Shown piece after piece: positions 9,251 to 21,500 of a DNA stretch of 64,000 nucleotides; position 1 is the first letter of the stretch; the number at the start of each line of letters is the position of its first letter. The stretch is from contig OX463778.1 in the NCBI GenBank assembly GCA_949825025.1, forward strand, positions 17,266,196 to 17,330,195. Reading direction: 5' to 3'. The stretch is from Siphlonurus alternatus. Its lineage: Eukaryota; Arthropoda; Insecta; Ephemeroptera; Siphlonuridae. A model generated the notes under the pieces. It had not been told where the DNA came from and made no database searches. It saw nothing but the letters and a program-made list of their open reading frames with translations. The position numbers and the translations under genes are program-made.

Positions 9251-11975
9251 TCACTGTGTGCCGCCCTCAGCTGCTGGCATGGAGCGGATGATCTCAGAAT
9301 CTCCAGGGTCGGTGATGGAGAGTGTGCACACTCGGAAGTACTTTCCACACGCTGTTCCCAGCTCGTTGTTGTTGCCGGTGTAGTGGTGGACTCCAGTCTT
9401 GGCCAGCATGGCGTAGTACTCAATCTCAGACTTCCTGCAACACAAACCTTTACCATACAGTGGACAGGACACACAGAAGAAGTCGCACAAAAACACGAAT
9501 GGCTCTTTTAATCATCATTATAAAACAAAACATCAAGGAATGAGAATAGGCTCTGGTGAAGTTAACCTTGTGCATATCACTTCAGTTTTCAGTTATGTAA
9601 TGAGGCAGGGATAGATTCAGAGGAAGGGGGAAGGGGGCTCCCAAAGTTTTGGATTCAACATGAGCAATATAGGCATCTCCCAAAATCCATTTTTTAAATT
9701 TTATATTGGCCTTTATGAGGCTACCCCCCCATTTGATTTTTGATCCGCGCCTAGGGGGAAGGGGGGGGGAAGGAGGGGAGTTTTGAGTAAATCGCAGCAA
9801 GTCTCGTCGGTTTATAAAAGTACGAACTTCAAAATATGTGTTTCAGAAATACATAGTTACAGGGTGCAAAGTTGTGTTCCAAAATAAGGGCCCAAAATTA
9901 TTAAAAGTCCATTTCATGACGACACGTTCTTAATGAAAGGATAGAAAATTGCTGCCACAAAAAGGGACGTGGTCGTTAAAACACTCGAAACCAAAGAAAA
10001 ATAGTTCCAGGATTCTAAAAAAATCTTAAAAAGCCAATTTTCTCTACAGACACATTTTTCTTTCTTTCTTTTTTCTTTTTTTTTTTTTAAGGTAGAGATA
10101 ATACGGATCAGCTGGCCCAATGCTAAAAAAATCACATTCATAAAAATTATGAAAAAAATTTAAAATGTTCTCCTCTACATCCCCTATCAGTAGGTAAAAT
10201 ATCAGGTATACAAAAACGAGCTAGTTTTCGAGTTATGAATTTTTAAAGTTGACTAATTTAACATGGAGAAATGGAACTTCCATGTTAAATTAGTCAACTT
10301 TAAAAATTAATAACTCGAAAACTAGCTCGTTTTTGTATACCTGATATTTTACCTACTGATGGGGGATGTAGAGGAGAACATTTTAAATTTTTTTCATAAT
10401 TTTTATGAATGTGATTTTTTTAGCATTGGGCCAGCTGATCCGTGTTATCTCTACCTTAAGCCAAAGGTTGTGAGAATTTGTAAAATTGTCAATACCCAGA
10501 TCTACATGGTAAATTAGTGTGCATCATTGTTCAATATTTTTCTCGCAATACACATTATAAAAAGAAATAAATTTATGAAATGCAGACAAGGAAAGGGGCA
10601 ACATTTAATCAAGGATTACTCCCACCTCAACTGAAGCAGATGTTATGCAGTCGTATTGATTTTGAAAGTGCCAGTGAGAACCTGGAATGAATACTTTACA
10701 AACATTTTAGAAAAAAATAAATCAATAAAAACGTGGGGACAAAATCAATCCCAGGAATTTGGGCACAGGAAACATATGTGGGGTCTGTATATCCTTCAAA
10801 ACTTCCTGCAAGTGCAGATCCAAAGGGAGGGGGGAGGACCAAAATACATTGAAGATGTTACCAACCCCTGCCCCAAATTTAACATTGTGGGAAAGGGCAC
10901 CCTCCACCCCTCCCCTGGAGCCACGCGGTGGACCTGCTCCTGACTTATTGTCACCTCAGAATTACAAGTGTACAAAACACCACAAATTTTTGTTCCAGTT
11001 ATCGACAGTTATTCACAAGCCACACAAAAATTTATTGGTTTACCTACTGACTTATCTATTGAACAATTCAATTCTGAGACTTTATGGTATCTGTTGAATT
11101 TTACTTTAATGAGGATTTCATAATTTTTTAATGGAACTAATATTCTCGTATTATATTTAGATATGCTTTCAATTTAAACAGTGGCGAAACCTTCACAAAG
11201 GGGGCCCAAAGACTGGACGAAGAGTGGATTCTCTGAACCCTGAAGCATGGAGGGAGGGGGGTAAGTAGACTGGTCATCATATTCATTTAGGATTCTGCCG
11301 GAACCGCTCAAGAGTACGTCGGCTACCAATGAGGGCAATGATCGAGGGTGTTACGAACATGAAGATGAATAAGAAAGCCAGTGTAGGCTTCTTCAAAGGA
11401 ACACCACTTGATTCAACATTCTTCTCCAGTGTCATCTGTGAAGATATTAAAGAATAAACAGAAATTATACTTACGAGACACCATCTTGTAAGTTCTCAAT
11501 ATTGTAATTTTATCATTATGCATACTCCATAGGCCCAGAGCCTACTTCTCAGTTATCTTAATTTGGCTACTCCATAGGCTATGTTAAGAAAGGTCTGATG
11601 AGACCAATCTATTCTTGCCTATGTCTCAGCCTCACCTCAGTGGTGGTGTGTTGTTGGCAATGATGACAAGCTTAGCCTTGCCCTGTCTCAGCGTCCGCAG
11701 AGTCTGCTTGTAGCCCAGCACGCACTTGCCGGACTTCATCACCAGCGCCAGACGAGAGTTGATGCTCTCCAGAGCCTTTTTCTGTAATAAAACATCATCA
11801 TTAGCATTCAAGCAATTCAAAATCAAATGGGAGGACTGCGCCGGCTTGAAGACAGTTTAGACAGACAACACGTGCTGGGAAGCCTGGGAGTGGGGACACT
11901 GGGGACATGAGAACTGCGAAAAGCTGTGAATATACAGAGTAAATTTTTAAATACCTGCTTCTTTGCTGCAACCAT
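9251..11975 (-). CDS. RPL30: Ribosomal protein eL30 (RPL30)
   Basis: Three coding exons on the minus strand: 11955-11975 (MVAAKKQ), 11636-11781 and 9251-9434, giving 116 aa, the normal length of the family. Phases match: exon 2 ends two bases into the Arg codon of PPLRKSEIE. Conserved blocks include [37 protein letters not shown], the [18 protein letters not shown] segment and [16 protein letters not shown]. eL30 sits at the small/large subunit interface of the 60S subunit and binds kink-turn RNA. The start ATG is in a GAATCATGG context. Intron 1 (11782-11954) holds no recognisable snoRNA. Intron 2 (9435-11635) holds a TTAA palindrome and the microprotein gene. The gene is divergent from YTHDF. 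Confidence 0.95.
10087..10459. repeat. TTAA-type palindromic MITE (GGTAGAGATAA subfamily) in RPL30 intron 2
   Basis: A complete copy from TTAAGGTAGAGATAATACGG to CCGTGTTATCTCTACCTTAA, nearly identical to 7509-7887 and 34868-35245, with the same ACGAGCTAGTTTTCGAGTTA arms. The strong similarity implies recent amplification. The rest of 9435-11282 is simple intronic DNA with a decayed hAT-MITE remnant near 9610-9765. Confidence 0.85.
11283..11435 (-). CDS. Candidate 50-aa single-pass membrane microprotein in RPL30 intron 2
   Basis: On the minus strand a 50-codon ORF begins right after a good acceptor (AATATCTTCACAG then ATGACACTGGAG) and ends in TGA. It has a short polar N-terminus, one hydrophobic segment with the shape [19 protein letters not shown] (about residues 19-37), and a basic tail [14 protein letters not shown]. 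This is the layout of a small type II or tail-anchored membrane protein. A strong donor (CTC then GTAAGTAT) lies just upstream, at about 11471-11480 on the plus strand. A non-coding first exon spliced to this coding exon is therefore plausible. The stretch is clearly less AT-biased than its surroundings and not in a recognised repeat. I do not recognise the family. Alternatives are an exon of a longer unknown gene or an alternative RPL30 exon; splicing from RPL30 exon 2 would give an immediate stop. Confidence 0.5.
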   Translation of the reverse strand: MTLEKNVESSGVPLKKPTLAFLFIFMFVTPSIIALIGSRRTLERFRQNPK

Positions 11976-12597
11976 GATTCTAGTTGTGGTTTATTTGATG
12001 AAGAAAACTTCAAGTTGCTGTAGAATACTGCAATAACTCAAAGAGTTAAGATTATCGGCGAGGTACCGATGCAGTGGCCACGTTGAGAGATAGAAAACGG
12101 AAGCGGAAATGGAAAATGTCAAAGAAGAATCGAAATTTTCTACCAACAAAATTTAAAAAAAAAATTATTAGACTGCTGATATGCAATGAAAATAGAAAGC
12201 TAAAAGAATTTTGTTGTTTTTCAAAATCATTAACATAAATTTATTTGCTGATGTTATAAAATTTATGTGCATTATTTTAATCACGAATTTTTATAAATTG
12301 CCTACTTGCATCTTGTCGCGCATGCGCAGTAAAAGGGTCTCAGTGGCCATTATCACCGCTGACATCGGTGCCATAAATTTTTTAGTCTTTTAATTTGAGT
12401 TTCTTGTTGTGGTGTGTGCACCTAGCTCCAGGAGACAAGGGTGCAAGTGAAGTGTTACGTTTTAGAGACGGGACTCGTGGGTTTGAGCCGAGCAACAGCG
12501 GGGGGCGTGGCCAGTGCGGTGGCTGACAGGCAGGTCCAGAGAATTTTGTTGTTCGCCGCCTTTCTGCGAGGAGCTCTCACTTCCTGCACACCGGCGA
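11976..12597. promoter_or_regulatory. Shared divergent promoter of RPL30 (-) and YTHDF (+)
   Basis: The start codons of two housekeeping genes lie 622 bp apart head to head. A perfect NRF1-type palindrome CGCGCATGCGCA lies at 12317-12328 (consensus YGCGCAYGCGCR). On the minus strand, 12084-12114 reads as a pyrimidine-rich tract (CATTTCCGCTTCCGTTTTC). That fits a terminal oligopyrimidine start for RPL30 mRNA, as expected for ribosomal protein genes. The plus-strand side next to YTHDF is comparatively GC-rich (12420-12634). Transcription start positions are inferred, not seen. Confidence 0.6.
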
Positions 12598-15500
12598 ATG
12601 TCAGTGCAGCGGATGAAAGGCCAAGGCAACCAAGGTGAATCTCCCAGTATAATCCATGGAACCTCCACTTGTCGTCCCTTTACCTAGCATGCATGCACTA
12701 GGTTTTGACATATTGCAGGATTATTGGGATCACTCCCCTCCCAAGTCTTGACGTCCTGGACTCTTGGATTACAATTCACATCAATCATATCATGAAATCA
12801 GCATCATCCACATTATAAACTCATCGTTTCCCAACATTTAGTTACACATGCATATCTCTCATGTATGCAGTAATTACAGTATGCATAGAATCATGCATAT
12901 TATAGTTTTTTTTCATGCAATCTTGATTCTGATGTTGGATCACATATCAGATGATAGCAGCATCCAAATGCATATAATGTGATGTGCATTCTCATTGGTT
13001 CTCAACAGTTATCTCCCATGCTAACGAAAACATGTAGTATATTATTGTCCTTTTATGAAGTTTCTCCACAGACAAACAGATGAAGCATCGAGCGGTATTT
13101 TTAGGCCCGCTTAGATAAGTAATGTTTACGTTTAGCATGACGTCATCTGGACTGCCGTGAGAGAGGTATCAGTAGAGAGGATATGTTAATAGATGGGGAC
13201 ACCCAGTGCTGCCTTCTGCGCTGGTGTACTGGACACTAATACTGTACAGTACATAATTATGTACAGTATGCATAATACAAAGGAATACTTGGCGTACTTT
13301 GAGAGGAAATAATCTGAAGAAACGAGACCAAAATCTATGCGCTGTCTGTCTGTGGTTTCTCTACATACATAATAGATAATTTACAATATAAGATTTAAAA
13401 ATATCATGTCTGTAGCATGAGGGGAACCAGGGAAGCCACAACATTTAACAAAAATGGTGGCATCTTTTTTAGCTACATTATGCATATCAGTAGCATACAT
13501 ACTAGAGACCTGGAGCATAATCATACGTACATACTGTACTGTATGTATAATAAGAATAATAATAATAAAATTAACGCGGCAAATGTGGCTACGCCACGGT
13601 GGCTCGCGAAGGGTTTGCTTGTCTCAAACCCCTCTTAAACTATGTATGTACTATGTTCTGCCTGAGCTATGGTACTGTCCCACTTTGATGTGTATGTACC
13701 ATATCCTACATTTTATTTCGCAAATTGGCAACAATGGATCCTATTTGCTTGGGAGGTTTAGTGACATACAAAAGTTTATACTGTAGTTTGCAAGGATCAA
13801 GGGCAGATCCAGCTGTCATTCAGCTCTTAAGCTCTTAAGAGGCTCTGCCTTGACAGACCGTCAAACTTTAATAATTCTTTGTATTTAGCCACTCTGCAAT
13901 AACAACCAGCAAAATAGTAATTGTACTCTATAGAGTACATGTAACATTCTAATGATTGTAAGTGATCAGTCAGATATCAAAACTGTCGTGGCAGATTTCA
14001 ATGAAGGAGAAAATGAGAAGAGGCTGGCAATTCTGGCAAAGTCTTTAAGCAGTATCCTAATAATACAGTAATACAGTATATTAATACTGTAATAATAAAA
14101 ATAGAAAAAAAAAATACATAGAATAAATAAATACAGTACACTAGAGAAACTAACCTACCTCAAGTTTTCAACTTTGTAACAGAAAAATAGAAGTCACTTT
14201 GTTCTCACTGTGCTATCTATGGAAATCCATGTAAAAAAACAAACAAAACAATAACAATTATATGAATCACATTCTAAAGAACTAAAAATTATTCCTTTAT
14301 GATGCAGCTTTATTTAGCATTGTTTAAAACTTATCAGAAAAAAATCCCCATTTTTAACAACAAAATCAAAATGTGCCTGCAAATGTTACAAGAAAGGCAG
14401 GTGATGTACTTTTGGATAGAGCTAATTTACATTTAAATTACAACAATCCTCACAGAGCTTTAATTAACTTTAATTTATAACGTTCTTCCTTCTCATATAA
14501 ATTAGATTGATATTTATAATAAAATTATGCATTCTACATGAGATATTTTAAAAATGTTTTAATGCTTTTTTTTTTTTTTTTTTTCAAGTTGATCAAAATT
14601 AATTCTCATGCCAAATCTGATTTGTTTTAAAAACAGATATGAATAATAATTAAATAAGATAAATATTAAGGGTAAGATAACACAAACAATCGATTGTTGT
14701 AGTCCCATTTGATTAACATGTAAACCTTAGGAACCTCATAATATGCATAATTCTGAAATTTTTTTGAGAGACAGTTCTTGGCATTAAAAAAATATGGAGA
14801 AAATTTCAAAACAAACGGACGATCCAATTTTTTTAAATGAATTTTTTAATTTTTCAGTATAGGGCTTTCCCATGGAGACCGAAACTAAAAAATTAATTTA
14901 AAAAAATTGGATCGTTTGATTGTTTTGAAATTTTTTCTATATTTTTTTAATGCCAAGAACTGTCTCTCAAAAAAAATCAGAATCATTATGAGGTTGCTAA
15001 GGTTTACATGTTAATCAAATGGGACTAACAACAATCGATTGTTCGTGTTATCTTACCCTTAGTGAAATAATTTTTAACAGCTACGATGTGTACATACAGT
15101 ACCAGTATATATATGTACACTATTTTAAGACCATACCATATTTTGCTTTTGCTTTTTGTGTCATATTGAATACTGTATTGTTGTTTCTGTTGACTTATTC
15201 TACAGAACTTGTATGTCAAAAGAATTAGTAAATTATTCTATTCAATAAAATACATGATTCAAAATGAAAATATATTTTTTTAGAAGAATATAAGATTTTG
15301 ATTTCATATTAGAAAGAACCCTAACCCGGACAAGACAAGATGTTTAGAAATTAATTCTTTAATTAATGAGATAAAATTATAAAATAAATTAACATACAAT
15401 ACAGTCAACCGGGGTAACATTGAAGGGTTTTTACTACCTTTCTGATCATAACTTTTAAAAAAAAATATCTGGCAAATAAAAAAATTACCAGTTGTGTAAC

Positions 15501-18500
15501 TTAGCTAGAGATGTCTAAAAATGTTTGTAAATTTTTTTTTGCCCCAATTATTAACTGTAAAAAAAAAAATTAAAACAAGCCCTTCAAAGTTACCCCAGCA
15601 ATGGGGTAACATTGAAGGGCCTTGCGGACACTTATATTCAAGCAACTTAAAAGTGTAATTTTTTTTATTAATGTGTCCTACCATGTAATTTATTGTTCTG
15701 GACATATTTTTCAGTAACTTAGTAGCATATTAAACCATTATTTGCAGTTAATTAAAGGTTAATTAGATAATTAATTACAGTAATTAATTAAAATCCTTCA
15801 AATATTTAAAACATTCATTTTATTTATTTATTTCTCTCTCTCTGAACATATTGGGGGGCATTCGCAAAGCACTTTAACCCCAACTTTTATCCCTGGTACT
15901 AAACATGGTGCAAAACCAGGGGCTAACCATGTCTAGCTCCTAGTTTAGTACCAGGGATAAAACTTGGGGCTAAAGTTGGGGTTAAAGTGCTTTGTGAATG
16001 TCCCCCATTGTGTCATATATGTTTACAAACATTAATAATTTTGTAAGAATGCAGAAGAATTTAAAAAGGTAAGTTGAAACTTTTTAGAAATTTCTTCTCT
16101 TCATGTTCAGGCTTGAACTGGCATCATTTCCGGAATAGTATTCGGATGGTTAACAGAGAACTTGAAGTCCTTGGTCAGTTGGCTGTTCAATTATGAACAT
16201 ATAGTTGAACCATTTTGAATATCACAATACATCTTCTTTAACTTGACAAGCAGATAAGTTCCAGAGGTGAAGCCTCAGTTCCGTCGCTAAGTCGCTAATC
16301 CCAGTGACGAGCTCACTTGTCAGTTGTAGACAGGGTCATGTTTTTTTTTTTTTTTTTTTTTGTCACTATAATCTGTGTTATTCCCATTTGTAATTTTTTG
16401 TCATCATTGTTTGAGCTCTTTTTGTCATTCACACTCTGATCACTTACTCTTGACTTTGCAACAGACGAGGAATGTCGACACTCTTCACTCTTACCTAGTG
16501 CCATCTTTAGGCAAGGGAGGGGAGGGGTCATGCATGGTTGGGGTCATTCGTGTTAACTAAATATACCACCCATTGCCCCCCCCATCTTCCATAACCCCAC
16601 CAGACTCAGCTGACTCACTCTGACTTCAGACCTGGAGAAATGTGCTGGAGACACACTTTTACCTGATGCCACCTGTAGACAAGTGAAAAGGGGAGGAAGG
16701 GGGAGTCCATAGTTTAGGTCACCTCTAGAATAGTTCTTAAGTTCAAAAAACTCCAACCCACTGCTCCTTCTAGTCCCTGTACCCCTCCATCCCAAGACTT
16801 TTAGCGGACCCACTCTGACTTTCATACTCCGACGAGGAGCAATATAACTTGAGGCAGTGGCTTGGTTGCCTGGTTTTACTTGAAGGCAAAAGGGGTTCCA
16901 TGGGGGGGTGGAAGGGGGGGGGGTGATGGCTAGGTGACCTACTGGTAGGTCTAAATTTTCATCAGTGCAGTCTTGATTGTATACACTCTTTGTATTTGTT
17001 GACCTCTTCTGTACTCGAATCAGGCCTACCGTTAGTGCGTAAGAGATTTCTTAATGAATCTGAAATTAAAATTTAATAAGTATGATTGTAGTTCTGTTCT
17101 AACCTTTATCATAAAATTAATAAATTAATTTAACAGTAACTGAGTCTTAAAAATGTTCAGGCATGAAATGAGACAAATATAGTTTTAATGTCAAACAATA
17201 GTACAGTACCGGTAATTACAGGTAATGGCGTAGACAATCCCCCCCCCCCCCCCCCCCCCATTGATGTTGTGGTACATAGAGAAATACATGGGCAATGGGT
17301 GGGTTCACTTTCCCCTACTCACTTCTCATGGGAGAAACATTCTGAAAGATGGAAGACTTTTTTTTTCTGGCTCCGCCACGGAGTACCGGACCAGAATAAA
17401 GTGCTAAAAATCTTTGTGGTGGACTAAAAAGAGAAAAAAGTAGTTCAAAATTAATTGAAATGTATGATGCAATGATATATAGTATGATTTGTGCACTAAA
17501 TTTTGTATCAGATTCTTTTTAAAGCTTCATTCAAGTAAATAGTGATGTTCTCTAAAGCCCTTCAAAGTTACCCCGCCGAGTCCTTCAATGTTACCCCATT
17601 GAAAGTAAAAACTCATAAAAAAAAGTTACAGGAAAAATTTCAAATCCTTTGGTACATGTGTTAAGAAGGGTTGAAATATAACACAGAATAGCATTACAAG
17701 TTCCGTTCCAACTTGTATTTGCTTATCTTGTGGATGGCTTATTTCCAGACTTCTTATTTTGGTCACATTTTTCATTCTTCAGTAAAAAAAAAAAAATATC
17801 TCCAATTTATCAACTGCAACCCTTAAATCTATTTTTCTCTATTAGCTAATAACATGTTCCTACCATATAGTGAGAAAAAACTTCAGTGTACACAGTAGAT
17901 TGGTCTATAAAAAATCACAAATCTTTATTTTCCTCATTTTCAAAGTTACCCCGGTTGACTGTACAGTACATATGCAAATATCTAGTAGCTAGTAGAAAAA
18001 GTCATCACATCGGAAACACTTGAAGTGTCTATCAATAATTTTAATTTTAAATAATGTATTATGTTGGTGTTGTATCTTTTAAATATTGTAAAATATGGTT
18101 CTGTCCTTTTTCTGTTTTCATATTAATTCAGTACTGTTAGTTATATCAGGGTGTATACCATCTGGAAAAACCTGGAATACCGGGAAATATCATGGAATTT
18201 CAAACCCTCTGGAAAAACCGGGAAAAATCATGGAATTTCGAAAAAAATGCCAAAAAAACTGGAATTATCACATTTTTCAGTAATCGTTTTCTAAATTATG
18301 TAATTTTGATGCCTAAAATCTTGATACCGTTTCGTTTTTTTAATTTTTTGACAAGTTCTAATATTTATTCAAATCAATTAAATAAACTTTTCAAGTATTG
18401 GAGATGAAAATGGGAAAAATTCGTGTGCAAAAGCGTGACGTAAAAAGATCGCGATTTACGAGAGATCGCGCGCGTATTATAGTGACGTCAATATTTCGGA

Positions 18501-21500
18501 CGAATATAAGTTAAATATTCACTGAAAAGTATATGAATGTTTCAAATATTAATTTGTAACCAAAAATAAATACTCCTTCAATTAAAATAACTTGAATTAT
18601 AAACTAGAAAAATATAATTATTATTTTTAACGATGCAAGTGACCATGCATGCATTGCAGTACGTAGTGTAATTAAAAGATAGACAATTTACGCGAATATT
18701 ACTTTAAAAAAGTTGATCGTTTGATGAGATATCATAAATATATACAAGAGGTAATTTATAAATTATTATAATTTATCATATTCAAGCACAAAAAATAAAG
18801 TAAAAGTTATGATAATGTAAACTAGGAAGCAACGCTATGTTGCTGTACGCGCGGCGTGAGTTCACTTTATTTTATTGACCATAACACAATTTTTGCAGTA
18901 TTTTTGTATATTTTTTGAAAAATTCATTGAACACAATATTCAGCATTTAGAACATTTAGATATAGGGAACTAGATTGAAAATTTTCCTAAATGTTTGAAA
19001 AATGTTTTGTGTCCTAGCTAATCTCCTAATTTATGGTCCCTAAACAGTGGAAGATCGCTCTGTTCCTAAATTTCTGAATTTTCAGGGAAATGTTTAAAAT
19101 AATAATAATAAAAATTCCAGCAATTTTTATCACATTCAATTCACACCGGACTAAAATTTTTAAGTGGGACTTTTAAAATTAATACTTTTTCATTAAAATG
19201 ACACTGAACACTAAAAAAAAAATGTACTTTTAAAGTTTTTAAACAGACCCGAATAAAATTATATTGAAGTTAAAAAATAAAATGATTAATGCATTATTGC
19301 TAGATTTTTTTTTTTTTTTTTTAACATTTCCCTGAAAATTCAGAAATTTAGGAACCATAAATTAGGAGACTAAAAGATTTTTCAAAAATTTAGGAAAATT
19401 TTCAATTAAGTTTTCCCTCTATCTAAATATTCTAAATGCTGTGTAGTAATCACAAAAAGTATTTTGCAAATTTACTTCTTTTGTAAAATGAAGAGTTGAT
19501 CTGCATTACATTCATGTGCACTATTTATGATAAATATAATATCGTCCCTCGTCCGGAATAATGAGCTATCTGCCTTCCAAAATTCAAATGCAATAATAAG
19601 CTGCTTGCTTTTACTTTTACATTAAAATTGCATTCACCTGGTAAAGCAGACAGCTCATTATTGCATTTGAATTTTGGTAGGCAGATAGCTCATTATTCCG
19701 GATGAGGGACAATATTATTATATTGTTATTATAGTGTCATCAGACAAGTCAATTTCATTTTTTATTTTATTTTTACTATTTTTTTTTTTTTTTTTTTTTT
19801 TTTTGCAATTTTTAACGTTCCCTGTTATTATTATCATTAGATTAAAGTATAAGTTTAGTATATATTATGTAATCTTATACAGTATAATTTATAAAAAAAT
19901 ATTTATTAATTATACAGTAATTTCATAAAAAATTTGAGCATTAAAATTTTCTAACTGTCAAAAAAGTTGCTCGCTAAGCTCGCATTTTTTTTTTTTTTTT
20001 TTATATGTGTTCTGTGTTTGGTTATTTTTTCTTGTTTTATACTGGGTAGCATTTTTTTATTTTTTATTTTTCTCATGATCTGTATCTTTCAATTGATAAA
20101 TTATGGATTTATAGTTGTTAAGAAAAACAAAATGTAAAATGTCAAGATTTTTTGTTCCTTAAGGAATTTAATCCTAAAACGATACCTTAAAAAAATTACA
20201 TGGTTCAAGTTAATTTTTATATAATATACCTCCCCCACCCCCTCCTGAACGCTAAAAAATTACCTGGAATTTTTTAAAATTCCCTGGAAAAACCTGGAAA
20301 ACTCATGGAATTTCATTTGAGAATATTGGTATACACCCTGTTATATTCCACAGTTCCATTATTAACTTTACAGTAAGATTTCTATGTATTACTGTGACAT
20401 TAACAATTTCTTTCTCTTTTACTTTTTCAGTAACAAATGGCCCGAAGGACCACGTGAATGAGCATGAGGATTTTGAGACATGGCGAACCCAGCACCATCA
20501 GGTTAGTACTAACATAAGCCTCTGTTTTGCTTTTTCTTTTTGAGCATGAGCTGTTTTAGATCAGAACAATGCAAAGAGTTTGTCAAGAATATCTTATAAG
20601 CATTAATTACCGATACTGTATTTTGTATGAATGTCTCTTTAAGTTTTAAAGTTGTTACTAAAAGAAGATAAACTTTGCAGTAGTACTGAAAATTTTTAAG
20701 TTGTAAATGTATCATGTACGAGGGTCGTATGATAAGTTCCTTAAGTCGTATAGAAAAAAATCCAGCGAGATAAAATTAACAACTGTACCGACTTAAGTGA
20801 TATTTCAATAGGTCAGATACAAATTTTTACCCCGAAATAGGTCAGATACAAATTTTTACCCCGATATCACTTATATTAATTTCTGGGGGTCAGTTTTCGT
20901 GAAGCTTCCTCAAAATTGACTAAATTTGAACTTTGAACCAGTATAACACCCACTGCTGTGATATTCCAGGGATGTTTTTTTATCTTTGGTATTGCGCCGT
21001 GATCGAATGATCTATTCTGTGCCACCAGACACCGCAAATAGTTTGATTTTTGCTTTAAAAACAAGCAATTATGAAATTTCATGGACCGTCACCACCCTTT
21101 TTTTGGGCCTTAAAAAGCTCATTTGCGGCACCCCTAACGCGGCAAGTTTTTTCGTCGTAATTTTTCATTGGAGATGCAATATAATTATATCATTAGAAAG
21201 CCCATAATCTCTGCTATTTGCTGATGTTACATAAGACTGTCTGTATTCAAAATTTTGTGTATTTTTTTAATGAAATCTTAAATGACAGATGATTTTGGCC
21301 AAACAGTGAAGGGTACACTTCAGTGAGGCATATATCCTATTAAAAATTTAGGTAACAAATAAACAGCACTAGAGCGTGATAGAGTAAGGTTTTCTGATGT
21401 TTTCACGAGATTTTCATGAATTTCCCATGCATCAAATTTTTTCTGCAACAGATATTGAAACTGGTAAAAAGTACTAATTTTTGGTCAAATTTTAATTTCC

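Noticed and set aside
9206..9543. Four overlapping ORFs around RPL30 exon 3
   Set aside because: Only the minus frame with [14 protein letters not shown] matches eL30; the others are shadows.
11782..11954. Intronic snoRNA in RPL30 intron 1
   Set aside because: An ATGATGA C-box-like word is present close to the acceptor, but no D box or guide layout follows it.
12441..12638. 65-codon ORF overlapping YTHDF exon 1
   Set aside because: It is in a different frame from the conserved [12 protein letters not shown] start and lies in the 5' UTR.
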